57,578 nucleotides of DNA from Lachnospiraceae bacterium (GCA_014804485.1 JAAUZT010000020.1:2396-59973); one strand, 5' to 3'; shown: positions 18,573 to 28,601, numbered from the stretch's first letter. The notes: generated by a model from the sequence alone, not told the origin. Program-made: numbers and translations.

Positions 18573-21500
18573 CCCCGCTTCGCAATCCCCGCGATATCCA
18601 CAAGACCCAATTCTCCCTGTGACGCCGCATTCTCAAGACTGGACACAAGCGCCGCGGCGGTATCCATCGCCGTGATGCAGTTGACACCTGTCTCGATGGC
18701 GGTTCTCCGGATCAGGAAACCATCTCTGCTCTTATCCCGTCCCTGAGTCGGTGTGTCAATTACAAGATCGATCTTATGACCTAAGATCAGATCCATAACG
18801 GTAGGGGATTCTTGGTGAATCTTATTGACTTTTCTCGCTTTCACGCCCGCTTCATTCAGCGCAGCGGCAGTACTCCTCGTAGCGTAGATGATATAACCCA
18901 GCTTCTCAAAACGGCGGGCTACTTCAATTGCCTCACCTTTATCAGCATCCTTAACGGTAATGATCATCTGTTTATGCTTGGGCAGATTGATGCCCGCGCC
19001 CAGAAACGCCTTGTAGAGCGCCTCATTGAAAGTCTTTGCGATACCGAGACATTCTCCCGTGGACTTCATCTCCGGCCCTAAGCTGATCTCCGCACCGCGA
19101 ATCTTTTCAAAGGAGAATACCGGCATCTTGATGGCAAAATAATCCGCAGCCGGCTGTAAGCCCGGCTCATAACCCAGATCCCGTATCTTCTTACCGATGA
19201 TCACTTCCGTCGCCAGATCGACGATGGGAATGCCCGTCACCTTACTGATATAAGGCACGGTACGGGATGATCTGGGATTGACCTCGATCACATACACCTC
19301 ATCGCCCATGGCAATAAACTGGATATTGATAAGCCCGATTACATGAAGTGCCTTCGCCAGTCTTCTGGAATACTCTGCAATCGTCTCTTTCACCTGCTCG
19401 CTAACCGTAGGTGCCGGATAGACGGAAATACTGTCACCGGAATGAACACCGGTCCGCTCGATGTGCTCCATGATACCCGGAATCAGAATGTCCGTTCCGT
19501 CACACACCGCATCTACTTCCAGCTCTTTACCCTGCAAATATTTATCTACCAGAATCGGATGATCCTGCTCATAACGGTTGATCACCGCCATAAATTCTTC
19601 GATTTCCTGATCAGACAATGCGATCTGCATCCCCTGACCGCCCAACACATAGGAGGGCCGCACGAGTACGGGATAACCTAATCTGTTGGCAACTGCCTTA
19701 GCCTCCTCAGCGGTATACACTGTGCCGCCCGCTGCTCTCGGAATTTGCGTTTCTTCCAGAATCTTATCAAAAAGCTCCCTGTCCTCCGCCGCGTCTACGT
19801 CTTCCGCCTTCGTGCCGAGGATCGGTACACCCATCTTCATCAGACTCTCGGTCAGTTTGATCGCCGTCTGTCCACCGAACTGCACCACCGCGCCGTCAGG
19901 CTTCTCCACATTAACGATGTTCTCCACATCTTCCGGTGTCAGCGGCTCGAAATAGAGTTTGTCCGCAATATCAAAATCTGTGCTGACAGTCTCCGGATTA
20001 TTGTTGATAATAATCGTCTCATAGCCTTCTTTGGCAAAAGCCCATGTGGCGTGAACGGAACAGTAATCGAACTCGATCCCCTGTCCGATACGAATGGGTC
20101 CGGAACCCAAAACCAGCACTTTTTTCTTCGGATGGGTCTCCACCACTTCCGTCTCGGAACCGAACACAGAATAATAGTAAGGTGTGCTCGCCGCAAATTC
20201 CGCTGCACAGGTATCTACCATCTTAAACGCCGCAACGATTCCGTTGTCATAGCGCATTTTCTTGATTTCTTCTTCTGTCTTCCCGGTCAGTCTGGCGATC
20301 ACGTTATCGGGAAACTCGATCCTCTTAGCTTCTTTCAAAAGCTCCACCGTCAGAGGTCCTTTTTCCAGCGCCGCTTCCATCTCCGTCAAAATCGCAATCT
20401 TGTCGATAAACCAGTGATCCACCATGGTAATTTCATGAATCGTATCATAATCCACACCCTTGCGAATCGCCTCAGCAATGATATAGATTCTCTGGTCATC
20501 CACTACCTTCATTCGGTCTTTTAATTCCTCTGCGGAAAGCTCCGAGAAGTCATAACTGCGCAGGCAGTCCACATGCTGTTCCAGCGAGCGGATTGCCTTC
20601 ATCAATGCACCCTCAAAGTTATTGCCGATGCTCATAACCTCGCCGGTGGCTTTCATCTGCGTCGTTAAAGTACGTTTTGCCGTGATAAATTTATCAAAAG
20701 GAAGTCTCGGAATCTTAACAACACAGTAGTCCAGTGTCGGCTCAAAGCTCGCATAAGTCTTACCCGTGATGGCATTCTTGATCTCATCCAGTGTATAGCC
20801 GAGAGCAATCTTCGCCGCAACCTTAGCGATCGGATATCCCGTGGCCTTACTTGCAAGTGCCGAGGAACGGCTCACACGAGGATTCACCTCGATCACACAG
20901 TATTCGAAACTGGTGGGGTGCAGCGCAAACTGTACGTTACATCCGCCCGTGATTCCCAGCTCGTTGATAATATTAAGCGCCGAGCTTCTGAGCATCTGGT
21001 ACTCCTTATCACTCAAAGTCTGGGAAGGCGCCACTACGATGCTGTCACCCGTATGCACGCCCACCGGATCAATATTTTCCATATTACATACGGTGATGCA
21101 GTTACCTGCACTGTCCCGCATAACCTCATACTCGATCTCTTTCCAGCCCGCGATACAGCGCTCCACTAAGACCTGTCCCACACGGGAGAGCCGCAGACCG
21201 TTAGCCAGAATCTCTTCCAGCTCCACCTGATCATGGGCAATGCCGCCGCCGGAACCACCCAGTGTATAAGCGGGACGAAGCACTGCCGGATAGCCGATCT
21301 TATTTGCAAAAGCAACGCCATCCTCGATATTTTCCACCACAAGCGAAGGGGCGCATGGCTCCCCGATCTTCTCCATGGTTTCCTTAAATTCCAAACGATC
21401 CTCCGCCTTCTTGATCGTCTTCGCGGTGGTACCCAGCAGGGCTACGCCGTGAGCCGCCAGAAAGCCGGACTCATCCAGCTCCATGCCGAGATTTAAGCCC

Positions 21501-21781
21501 GCCTGTCCGCCCATGTTCGGCAGCAGACTGTCAGGTTTTTCTTTTATAATGATCTGCTCCAGCACTTTGGCCGTAAGCGGCTCGATATATACTTTATCTG
21601 CGATGTCGCCATCGGTCATGATCGTAGCCGGATTGGAATTCACCAGAATGACTTCCATTCCCTCTTCTTTTAACGACCGGCAAGCCTGCGTTCCCGCATA
21701 GTCAAACTCCGCCGCCTGCCCGATCACGATCGGTCCCGACCCGATCACCAGTACTCTCTTAACATTTGGATTTTTAGGCAT
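18569..21781 (-). CDS. carB: Carbamoyl phosphate synthase large subunit
   Basis: 1070 residues, the usual length. Two homologous ATP-grasp halves are visible, each opening with a dinucleotide-like loop (VLVIGSGPIVIGQAAEFDYA and VLVLGSGPIRIGQGIEFDYC) and carrying the EVNPRVSRSSALASKATGYP / EVNPRSSRTVPYISKVTGIP metal-binding segments. The C-terminal allosteric domain ends in IDLVIDTPTQGRDKSRDG. It makes carbamoyl phosphate from bicarbonate, ATP and ammonia supplied by CarA, feeding pyrimidine and arginine synthesis. It lies 112 bases after carA; the gap holds a two-hairpin structure. Confidence 0.98.
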   Translation of the reverse strand: MPKNPNVKRVLVIGSGPIVIGQAAEFDYAGTQACRSLKEEGMEVILVNSNPATIMTDGDIADKVYIEPLTAKVLEQIIIKEKPDSLLPNMGGQAGLNLGMELDESGFLAAHGVALLGTTAKTIKKAEDRLEFKETMEKIGEPCAPSLVVENIEDGVAFANKIGYPAVLRPAYTLGGSGGGIAHDQVELEEILANGLRLSRVGQVLVERCIAGWKEIEYEVMRDSAGNCITVCNMENIDPVGVHTGDSIVVAPSQTLSDKEYQMLRSSALNIINELGITGGCNVQFALHPTSFEYCVIEVNPRVSRSSALASKATGYPIAKVAAKIALGYTLDEIKNAITGKTYASFEPTLDYCVVKIPRLPFDKFITAKRTLTTQMKATGEVMSIGNNFEGALMKAIRSLEQHVDCLRSYDFSELSAEELKDRMKVVDDQRIYIIAEAIRKGVDYDTIHEITMVDHWFIDKIAILTEMEAALEKGPLTVELLKEAKRIEFPDNVIARLTGKTEEEIKKMRYDNGIVAAFKMVDTCAAEFAASTPYYYSVFGSETEVVETHPKKKVLVLGSGPIRIGQGIEFDYCSVHATWAFAKEGYETIIINNNPETVSTDFDIADKLYFEPLTPEDVENIVNVEKPDGAVVQFGGQTAIKLTESLMKMGVPILGTKAEDVDAAEDRELFDKILEETQIPRAAGGTVYTAEEAKAVANRLGYPVLVRPSYVLGGQGMQIALSDQEIEEFMAVINRYEQDHPILVDKYLQGKELEVDAVCDGTDILIPGIMEHIERTGVHSGDSISVYPAPTVSEQVKETIAEYSRRLAKALHVIGLINIQFIAMGDEVYVIEVNPRSSRTVPYISKVTGIPIVDLATEVIIGKKIRDLGYEPGLQPAADYFAIKMPVFSFEKIRGAEISLGPEMKSTGECLGIAKTFNEALYKAFLGAGINLPKHKQMIITVKDADKGEAIEVARRFEKLGYIIYATRSTAAALNEAGVKARKVNKIHQESPTVMDLILGHKIDLVIDTPTQGRDKSRDGFLIRRTAIETGVNCITAMDTAAALVSSLENAASQGELGLVDIAGIAKRG

Positions 21782-21827
21782 CTTATACCTCCATTATCTT
21801 ACTTCTATCTCTCAACCTAACGCCGGG

Positions 21828-21916
21828 AAGAATGCTCGCTTTAGCGGCATTCTTTCAGACGAAACTTAGTAACTCTTAGTAAGCGTATTTTGCTTACTTA
21901 GAGTTACTTTTCGTCT
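21828..21916 (-). repeat. Two-hairpin element at the carA-carB junction
   Basis: Read on the minus strand, a long hairpin pairs AGACGAAA-AGTAACTCT-AAGTAAGC with GCTTACT-AAGAGTTACT-AAG-TTTCGTCT, with a 3-base AAG bulge in the 3' arm (21857-21916). A second small hairpin follows, GAATGC / GCATTC (21828-21855). The first hairpin includes the last codons and stop of carA. The same order (bulged hairpin, then a GAATGC hairpin) stands before purL, with different arm sequences. Confidence 0.75.
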
Positions 21917-23090
21917 TCATCATAGTGACAAACCGTTCAAACAAATCCCCTGAATCCTGCGGTCCGGGGCAGGCCTCCGGATGGAACTGTACCGTGAAGA
22001 TATTCTTGCCCGTATAAGACAGTCCTTCGTTGGTTCCGTCATTGACATTGATAAAAGCGGGCACAGCCACCTTCGGGTCCAGCTTGTCCATATCAACCAC
22101 ATATCCATGATTCTGGGAAGAAATATAAACTCTTCCGTTCGCTAAATCTTTCACCGGATGGTTGCCGCCTCTGTGTCCATACTTCATCTTAAAAGTATCC
22201 GCGCCCGTGGCAAGCGCCATCAACTGGTGTCCGAGGCAGATCGCAAAGATCGGGATGTCCGTATCATACAGCTTTTTGATTTCGACAATCACATCCGTGC
22301 ATTCTTTCGGATCGCCCGGTCCGTTGCTCAGCATAATGCCGTCGGGCTTCGAGTCAATGATTTCCTGCGCCTTCGTATCTGCCGGATAGACCGTCACCTC
22401 ACACCCTCTTGCCGCGAGAGATTTGGCAATATTGTCTTTTGCGCCCAGATCAAGCAGCGCAACTTTCAACCCCTGCCCGCTCAGCCCGCGTACCATGCTC
22501 GGTTTCTTTTCACGGATTCCTCTCTCATATTCCTCTTTCCTAAACTGCGAACTGCCGGAAATCGGACCGTTGTCTGACAGCTGTTTTGCAGCAGTCAGCG
22601 TATATTTTTCTTTACAGGTCACAACATCCACCACTTTACCGGTGGTGTAGGCTTTCAATTTCGGAAGGATCTCATCTAACTGATAATTCTCATTGGTCGT
22701 GATCATGCCGTTCATCGTTCCTTTTTCACGAAGGAGCTTCACAAGCGCCCTCGTATCGATTCCTGCGATTCCGGGCACATCATTCTCCTCCAGAAACTCC
22801 TGAATCGTCATATCACATCTGAAATTGCTCGGAATACGTGAAAGTTCCCTGACAATAAATCCGTCCGGCCAAGCCTTACGGGATTCCATATCTTCCCTGC
22901 AGATACCGTAATTTCCGATCAGCGGATAGGTCATACACACCGCCTGTCCCGCATAAGACGGATCGGTCAGCACCTCCAGATATCCCGCCATAGAAGTATT
23001 AAATACGATTTCGCTGATGACTTCTCTCTGCGCACCGATATGTGTCCCCTCAAAAAGAGTTCCATCTTCCAAAATTAAGAATGCTTTCAT
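21894..23090 (-). CDS. carA: Carbamoyl phosphate synthase small subunit
   Basis: 398 residues. The N-terminal CarA domain begins MKAFLILEDGTLFEGTHIGA; the C-terminal class I glutaminase has the nucleophile Cys in FAICLGHQLMALATG and the catalytic His-x-Glu in TVQFHPEACPGP. It releases ammonia from glutamine and passes it to CarB. The start at 23090 follows AGGTGG; the 33-residue longer frame is excluded because the promoter lies inside it. About 20-40 residues longer than many CarA proteins, through an insert before SGQGLKVALLDLGAK. Confidence 0.97.
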   Translation of the reverse strand: MKAFLILEDGTLFEGTHIGAQREVISEIVFNTSMAGYLEVLTDPSYAGQAVCMTYPLIGNYGICREDMESRKAWPDGFIVRELSRIPSNFRCDMTIQEFLEENDVPGIAGIDTRALVKLLREKGTMNGMITTNENYQLDEILPKLKAYTTGKVVDVVTCKEKYTLTAAKQLSDNGPISGSSQFRKEEYERGIREKKPSMVRGLSGQGLKVALLDLGAKDNIAKSLAARGCEVTVYPADTKAQEIIDSKPDGIMLSNGPGDPKECTDVIVEIKKLYDTDIPIFAICLGHQLMALATGADTFKMKYGHRGGNHPVKDLANGRVYISSQNHGYVVDMDKLDPKVAVPAFINVNDGTNEGLSYTGKNIFTVQFHPEACPGPQDSGDLFERFVTMMKTKSNSK

Positions 23091-23138
23091 TCTGCCACCT
23101 GATTCCTTCTTTATATGTAATTTTCGCACAATCGACTC

Positions 23139-23167
23139 ATTATAGCACAAGAGATTGTCCCGTTCAA
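23139..23167 (-). promoter_or_regulatory. SigA promoter of carA
   Basis: On the minus strand TTGAAC, a 17-base spacer, then TATAAT with the extended TGC just before it. The transcript would start about 40 bases before the carA ATG, too short for a PyrR-type attenuator. Confidence 0.8.
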
Positions 23168-23172
23168 CTAAT

Positions 23173-24486
23173 CTACTCTTGTAAATCACAGCTCAGCATA
23201 GAGATTGCCGGTACTGTGGGACGGGTTTCAATGAGACTTGCCGGAAGCTTACAGTTTCCGAACAGACGTCCGTATATCGTGAGCACATCTCCCTCAAGAA
23301 TGAGAAGCTGCTCCTCCGTCCTGTCATCCCTGATAATGTAATAGCGCTCGATTCCGTTACTCTCTTCCATCATGCACAAATAGTAGATACTTTCATCAAA
23401 AAGTCCGCCCTCAACCGGACAGATTACCTCCGCTTCCAGCCAAACCGCCGTACCCAGATACTCCTCATTCCTGAGCAGTTCCTTGTAATCTCTCCACACA
23501 CAGTCTGCGCGGAAAGCAGCCTCGTTTACATCCATATCTTCCGAAAACATCTCGTCCTGTTCTTCCTGTTCTTCCTCTGTATCTGCTGCGCTACCGGAAG
23601 CCTTTGTCTCTCCGCTGTTGCGCGTTGCTGTCTTGCCGGTAGTTTCTGGCTCTTCGCTGGTACGCGCTACTGTCTTGCCGGTAGTTTCTGGCTCTTCGCT
23701 GGTACGCGCTACTGTCTTGTCGGTAGCTTCTGCCTCTTCGTCGGTACGCCCTGCCGCCTTGTCGGTAACTTCTGACTCATCACCGCTACGCCTTGTTTCC
23801 TTGCTGATGCCTTCTATCTTGCTGTTTTCTCCATCTCCATCTGAATCAGTTTCAGTGTCTTTGGCCGCCCTCTCTTTCCCATCTGCGGCATTGTCCGTTC
23901 CCGACTCGTCCTTTTTCTCAGCTAACACTGTTTCTGTTTCCGGCTTCTTAGCTGTCATGTCATTTACCGACTGTGCTATCTTCTCTTCCAGTTCCGCCTC
24001 TGCCGCATCCGGTTTCGGGAGCTCCGTAGCCACCGCCACGTCCACAGACTCTACGATTTGCGCACCGGCTGCTGTCTCCGGCGTCTCCACCGTAGTTACC
24101 GATAAAACCGGCTCCGATGATTTATTCTTCGCCATCCATGCCGGCACTGCGTAGTCAGGCAACAGCCCTATATAAGCGGATAGCCCGAGGCCTGTCACCG
24201 CAATCACCAGAACCGCGGCTGCAACCTTGATTCCCGTATGTTTCTTAAGCACCATCTTACAGTTCGGACATATCTTAGCCTTCTTCGGTATCATAACCCG
24301 GCAGTACTTACACTCCCGTAACTTCGCATCTGCCGCAAATGCATACTCCTGCCGCATAGAATCGCTTTTTGCCTCTGCCGATTGATCTGTTATCGTCTGG
24401 TCCGCCGTCGCCTGCTCCGCTCCGACTGCACTCTCCTTCACTGCCTCTGTATTCATCTTTTTCTGTATTTGATCTTTTATTCCCAT
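23173..24486 (-). CDS. Zinc-ribbon membrane protein with repeat linker and OB-like C-terminus
   Basis: 437 residues. A zinc ribbon (C59-x2-C62 ... C73-x2-C76) is followed by one membrane helix (about 84-107), a long low-complexity linker rich in Glu/Thr/Ala, and a C-terminal domain of about 110 residues (EYLGTAVWLEAEV ... LEGDVLTIYGRLFG) with an OB-fold-like pattern common in such proteins of this group. The linker contains 14-residue repeats (EEPETTGKTVARTS and variants). The C-terminal domain is predicted outside the membrane. Function unknown. It lies between purL and carA, with its own terminator-separated unit. Confidence 0.75.
   Translation of the reverse strand: MGIKDQIQKKMNTEAVKESAVGAEQATADQTITDQSAEAKSDSMRQEYAFAADAKLRECKYCRVMIPKKAKICPNCKMVLKKHTGIKVAAAVLVIAVTGLGLSAYIGLLPDYAVPAWMAKNKSSEPVLSVTTVETPETAAGAQIVESVDVAVATELPKPDAAEAELEEKIAQSVNDMTAKKPETETVLAEKKDESGTDNAADGKERAAKDTETDSDGDGENSKIEGISKETRRSGDESEVTDKAAGRTDEEAEATDKTVARTSEEPETTGKTVARTSEEPETTGKTATRNSGETKASGSAADTEEEQEEQDEMFSEDMDVNEAAFRADCVWRDYKELLRNEEYLGTAVWLEAEVICPVEGGLFDESIYYLCMMEESNGIERYYIIRDDRTEEQLLILEGDVLTIYGRLFGNCKLPASLIETRPTVPAISMLSCDLQE
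23635..23760. repeat. 42-bp tandem repeat within the zinc-ribbon gene
   Basis: Three 42-bp units begin at 23635, 23677 and 23719, and a decayed fourth at 23761; the first two are identical and others diverge. The period is a multiple of three and encodes a 14-residue linker repeat, so copy number can change without a frameshift. Confidence 0.9.
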
Positions 24487-24579
24487 ACTTGCTCCTCGCT
24501 TCTGCGTTTGCCGCTGCCTTGCGCTTTATTCCGCATTTTCGCGCCTAGGGCCGGTTCTACGCTTTATACTTTACTCCGA

Positions 24580-24620
24580 AAAGACCTCCTGCAGGGAATG
24601 TTCCCAAACATGAGGCCTTT
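24580..24620 (-). terminator. Terminator after purL
   Basis: On the minus strand AAAGGCCTC pairs with GAGGTCTTT (one G-U pair) around an inner GGGAA / TTCCC hairpin, ending in TTTTC, 10 bases past the purL stop. Confidence 0.7.
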
Positions 24621-24630
24621 CTCATCAACT

Positions 24631-27600
24631 TTATTTAAAATATGCTACACCGGACTCGAATATCTTCAAATCCTGCTCTCCGTAAATATTGATCGCAACG
24701 CCCTCTCCTCTTCTCTCGGAGTGTGCCATCTTACCTAAAATACGTCCGTCGGGAGACGTGATACCCTCGATGGAAGCGTAGGAACCGTTGATATTCCACT
24801 CCTCGTCCATCGACACGTTTCCGTCTGTGTCAGCATACTGTGTGGCAACCTGCCCGTTTGCGAACAGTTTATCGAGCCATTCCTTCGGCGCTACAAATCG
24901 ACCTTCTCCGTGAGATGCCGGGTTTACATAAGTATTTCCAAGTACCGCTCCCTGCAGCCACGGGGACTTATTGGAAACCACCTTAATATATGCCATCTTG
25001 GAAATATGACGGTTGACTGTGTTGAAAGTCAGCGTCGGAGAATCTTCTTTCTGTCCGACGATCTCGCCGTAAGGCACCAGCCCCAGCTTAATCAGCGCCT
25101 GAAAGCCGTTACAGATACCTAACGCCAATCCGTCCCTCTCGTTTAACAGCTTACTCACCGCCTCTTTGATCTTCGCATTCTGAAAAGCGGTGGCAAAGAA
25201 CTTCGCGGAACCGTCCGGCTCATCACCCGCGGAAAATCCACCGGGGAACATGATGATCTGTGCCTGCCCGATTGCTTTCTCGAACACTTCCACGCTCTCT
25301 CTGATATCTTCCGCCGTCAGATTCTTGAACACCTTCGTGATGACATCCGCCCCTGCTCTCTCAAAAGCCGCACCGCTGTCATACTCACAGTTCGTTCCCG
25401 GAAATACCGGAATAAATACGGTCGGTTTGGCCACCTTATTCTTACATATATAAATCTCTTTTGCTTCATACAAGTCGGAAGCAACTTTACTCTTATCTTT
25501 GCCTGCCGTGTACGGGAACACCTTATCCAGCTTATCAGTCCAAGCCTCTAACGCCTCGTCCATAGTGATCGTCACATCACCATAAACAAATGCAGGCTCC
25601 TCTGTCACCGTACCGACTACCGTGTAACTTATAACTCCATCCTTTACGGCACCCGCTTCCGCAAGTTCTGTAACGGCTTCCGCCGGCATCTCCGCAAGAA
25701 TCTCTCCGAGTCCGTTGTCGAAAAGACACTCCGCCACCAGACCGTTCTCCACGGTCACTCCCAATTTGTTACCGAATGCCATTTTACCGATGGCTGCTGC
25801 CACGCCCCTGGCATCAAGCGCATATGCCGATACGACCTTTTTCTGCGACATAAGTGTCAGTATCGTGTCGTACACTTTCATGACAGTTTCATATACCGGC
25901 AGATCGTACTCGTTCTTGGCAATATGGAATCGAACCAGCTTATTACCGGTCTTCTTAAGTTCCGGAGTCACGATACTTCCCTGTTTACTGATATCTACCG
26001 CAAAAGAGACAAGCGTGGGCGGTACATCTATATCGTTAAAGGTACCGGACATGGAATCTTTACCGCCGATGGAGGGAAGTCCGTACCCCATCTGCGCATC
26101 GTAAGCGCCCAGAAGCGCCGCAAACGGCTGGCTCCAACGGTGCGGCTCCTCGCTCATTCTTCTGAAATATTCCTGGAATGTGAAACGGATCGTCTTATAG
26201 TCTCCGCCATTCGCCACGATCTTCGCCATGGACTCAGTCACCGCATAGATTGCGCCATGGTACGGGCTCCAGCTTGATAAATAAGGATCAAACCCGTAAC
26301 TCATCATGGTCACGGTATCCGTTTTTCCTTTTAAAACAGGCAGTTTCGCAATCATCGCCTGTGTTTCCGTCAACTGATATTTACCGCCGTACGGCATGTA
26401 TACGCTGCCGGCACCGATGGAAGCGTCAAACATCTCCACCAGTCCTTTCTGGGAGCACACATTCAAATCATTCAAAAGAGTCAGCCATGCCTTCCTGACA
26501 TCCCCTGCTGCCACCGCTTCCGCTACAGCAGGCGTAGCGATCTTCTTCAAATAATTATCTTTTTCTTCCGGCATATCCACCGCTACGGCAGTCTCCTGAT
26601 GCGCGCCGTTGGTATCGAGGAATGCCCTTGAAATATTGACAATCTCCTTGCCGCGCCATTTAAGCACCAGTCTCGGCTCCTTAGTCACCACCGCAACTTC
26701 CACTGCCTCTAGGTTTTCTTCCGCCGCATATCCTAAGAATGCATCCACGTCTTTCGGGGCAACCACAACCGCCATTCTCTCCTGCGATTCGGAGATAGCC
26801 AACTCCGTGCCATCCAGACCCGCATATTTCTTCGGTACTTTATCCAGATCAACTACCAGCCCGTCCGCCAGCTCACCGATGGCAACAGACACACCGCCTG
26901 CACCGAAATCATTGCATTTCTTGATCAGTTTACTTACTTCCGCACGGCGGAACAATCTCTGAATCTTACGCTCTGTAGGCGCATTTCCCTTCTGTACCTC
27001 CGCACCACAGGTCTCTATGGAACTCTCCGTGTGCACTTTGGAAGAACCCGTCGCACCGCCGCAGCCGTCACGCCCTGTCCTGCCGCCTAATAAGATAATG
27101 ATATCATCGGGATCGGAAGTCTCCCTGATTACATTTTTCCTCGGTGCCGCGCCCATGACCGCACCGATCTCCATTCTTTTTGCCACGTAATCAGGATGAT
27201 ATATCTCTTTGACCAGTCCGGTCGCAAGACCGATCTGATTTCCGTAGGAAGAATAGCCGCTTGCCGCGCCGCGCACAAGTTTCTTCTGGGACAGCTTACC
27301 TTTCAATGTATCTGCCACCGGCACCGTAGGATCGGCCGCGCCAGTGACACGCATCGCCTGATATACATACCCGCGCCCCGACAAAGGATCACGGATCGCG
27401 CCGCCGAGACAGGTCGCTGCACCACCGAAGGGCTCGATCTCCGTCGGATGGTTGTGTGTCTCATTTTTGAAGAAGACAAGCCACTCCTCAGTCACTTTCT
27501 TATCGCCGTAATCCATCTCCACGGGAACCACTACCGAGCAGGCATTGATCTCATCGGACTGCTCCATATCCTCCAGTTTCCCGTCCTTCTTTAATTTGCG

Positions 27601-28467
27601 CATCGCCATCAATGCCAAATCCATCAGACAGACGAACTTGTCCTGTCTGCCCGCAAAAATCTCCTCTCTGACAGCGAGATAATTTTCATAAGTTTCTTTG
27701 ATCGGTTTCTGATAGAATCCGTCCGCAAAAGCCACATCTTTTAACTCCGTGGAAAATGTGGTATGACGACAGTGATCCGACCAGTAAGTATCAAGCACAC
27801 GAATCTCCGTCATGGTCGGATTTCGTTTCTCCTCACCGGCAAAATAATTCTGTATATGTAAAAAATCCTTAAAGGTCATGGCTAACCCTAAAGAATCGTA
27901 AAGCTCTTTTAGCTCCGTCTGGGGCATATCGATAAAATCTTCCCGATCCGGTATATTCTCAAACACCGCCACATCCGCAGGCTCATCATACACAGTGATC
28001 AGCGTGTCCGGTTTTACCATATCAGTCTCTCTGGAATCCACGGGATTGATGCAGTATGCCTTAATCTTTGCGAATTCACCATCGAAAATATCACCTGTTA
28101 TCAAATATGTAACCGCCGTCTTAATAACCGGCTCCTCATCTTCTTTCAGAAACTTCACGCACTGAACAGCGGAATCCGCTCTCTGGTCAAACTGCCCCGG
28201 AAGATATTCCACACTGAAAACTTTACCGTCTTCCGGAATCTGAATCGTCTCTTCATATAAAATATCTACCGGCGGTTCCGAGAATACGGTTTTACAAGCT
28301 TTCGCAAAAACCTCTTCCGACAGATTCTCCACATCATAGCGGATAAATACCCGAACCTCTTTCACACCGTCAATACCGAGATAACTTCCGATCTCCTCCT
28401 TCAGTTCCTTCGCCTTGACCGCGAAAGGCTCCTTCTTCTCCACATAAATGCGTTTCACATTTCCCAT
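24631..28467 (-). CDS. purL: Phosphoribosylformylglycinamidine synthase, single-chain form
   Basis: 1278 residues, the long PurL form in which the synthase and glutaminase are fused. The N-terminal PurS-like part is followed by two AIRS-type halves with signatures such as DHCRHTTFSTEL, THNHPTEIEPFGGAAT and GGKDSMSGTF. The C-terminal class I glutaminase has FPGTNCEYDSG, FPGGFSAGDEPDGSAKF, the nucleophile C1119 in LGICNGFQAL, and H1249/E1251 in MAHSERR. It converts FGAR to FGAM in purine synthesis using glutamine and ATP. Many Clostridia carry this form. The leader has a strong promoter and a structured 5' end. Confidence 0.98.
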   Translation of the reverse strand: MGNVKRIYVEKKEPFAVKAKELKEEIGSYLGIDGVKEVRVFIRYDVENLSEEVFAKACKTVFSEPPVDILYEETIQIPEDGKVFSVEYLPGQFDQRADSAVQCVKFLKEDEEPVIKTAVTYLITGDIFDGEFAKIKAYCINPVDSRETDMVKPDTLITVYDEPADVAVFENIPDREDFIDMPQTELKELYDSLGLAMTFKDFLHIQNYFAGEEKRNPTMTEIRVLDTYWSDHCRHTTFSTELKDVAFADGFYQKPIKETYENYLAVREEIFAGRQDKFVCLMDLALMAMRKLKKDGKLEDMEQSDEINACSVVVPVEMDYGDKKVTEEWLVFFKNETHNHPTEIEPFGGAATCLGGAIRDPLSGRGYVYQAMRVTGAADPTVPVADTLKGKLSQKKLVRGAASGYSSYGNQIGLATGLVKEIYHPDYVAKRMEIGAVMGAAPRKNVIRETSDPDDIIILLGGRTGRDGCGGATGSSKVHTESSIETCGAEVQKGNAPTERKIQRLFRRAEVSKLIKKCNDFGAGGVSVAIGELADGLVVDLDKVPKKYAGLDGTELAISESQERMAVVVAPKDVDAFLGYAAEENLEAVEVAVVTKEPRLVLKWRGKEIVNISRAFLDTNGAHQETAVAVDMPEEKDNYLKKIATPAVAEAVAAGDVRKAWLTLLNDLNVCSQKGLVEMFDASIGAGSVYMPYGGKYQLTETQAMIAKLPVLKGKTDTVTMMSYGFDPYLSSWSPYHGAIYAVTESMAKIVANGGDYKTIRFTFQEYFRRMSEEPHRWSQPFAALLGAYDAQMGYGLPSIGGKDSMSGTFNDIDVPPTLVSFAVDISKQGSIVTPELKKTGNKLVRFHIAKNEYDLPVYETVMKVYDTILTLMSQKKVVSAYALDARGVAAAIGKMAFGNKLGVTVENGLVAECLFDNGLGEILAEMPAEAVTELAEAGAVKDGVISYTVVGTVTEEPAFVYGDVTITMDEALEAWTDKLDKVFPYTAGKDKSKVASDLYEAKEIYICKNKVAKPTVFIPVFPGTNCEYDSGAAFERAGADVITKVFKNLTAEDIRESVEVFEKAIGQAQIIMFPGGFSAGDEPDGSAKFFATAFQNAKIKEAVSKLLNERDGLALGICNGFQALIKLGLVPYGEIVGQKEDSPTLTFNTVNRHISKMAYIKVVSNKSPWLQGAVLGNTYVNPASHGEGRFVAPKEWLDKLFANGQVATQYADTDGNVSMDEEWNINGSYASIEGITSPDGRILGKMAHSERRGEGVAINIYGEQDLKIFESGVAYFK

Positions 28468-28516
28468 GTTGTTTCTCCTTTATTTTGCGCCAACCGTTAA
28501 ACTTCCGCTATTCCGA

Positions 28517-28600
28517 GAAGCATGCTTTTCGCATTCTTCCAGACATGACTTAGATATACTCAGGCAGCGTCCCTTGCTGCCATAGTATATCTTCATGTCT
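28517..28600 (-). repeat. Two-hairpin leader of purL
   Basis: On the minus strand, AGACATGA-AGATATACT pairs with AGTATATCT-AAG-TCATGTCT (3-base AAG bulge), closing on an inner GGCAGC / GCTGCC stem (28541-28600). A second small hairpin, GAAGAATGC / GCATGCTTC, follows (28517-28539). The first arm begins right after the promoter -10 box, so the structure would sit at the extreme 5' end of the purL mRNA. It does not match the purine or ZTP riboswitch consensus as far as can be read. Confidence 0.75.
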
Positions 28601-28601
28601 T

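Noticed and set aside
23635..23802. Possible CRISPR-like periodic repeat
   Set aside because: Units are directly adjacent with no spacers and code in frame; it is a protein linker repeat.
23618..24154. 178-codon plus-strand frame rich in Ser/Val with repeats
   Set aside because: It is the antisense of the tandem-repeat linker in the zinc-ribbon gene; the repeat alone keeps the frame open.
28517..28600. Purine or ZTP riboswitch before purL
   Set aside because: The expected conserved loop sequences are absent, and the same structure occurs before an unrelated secreted protein gene.
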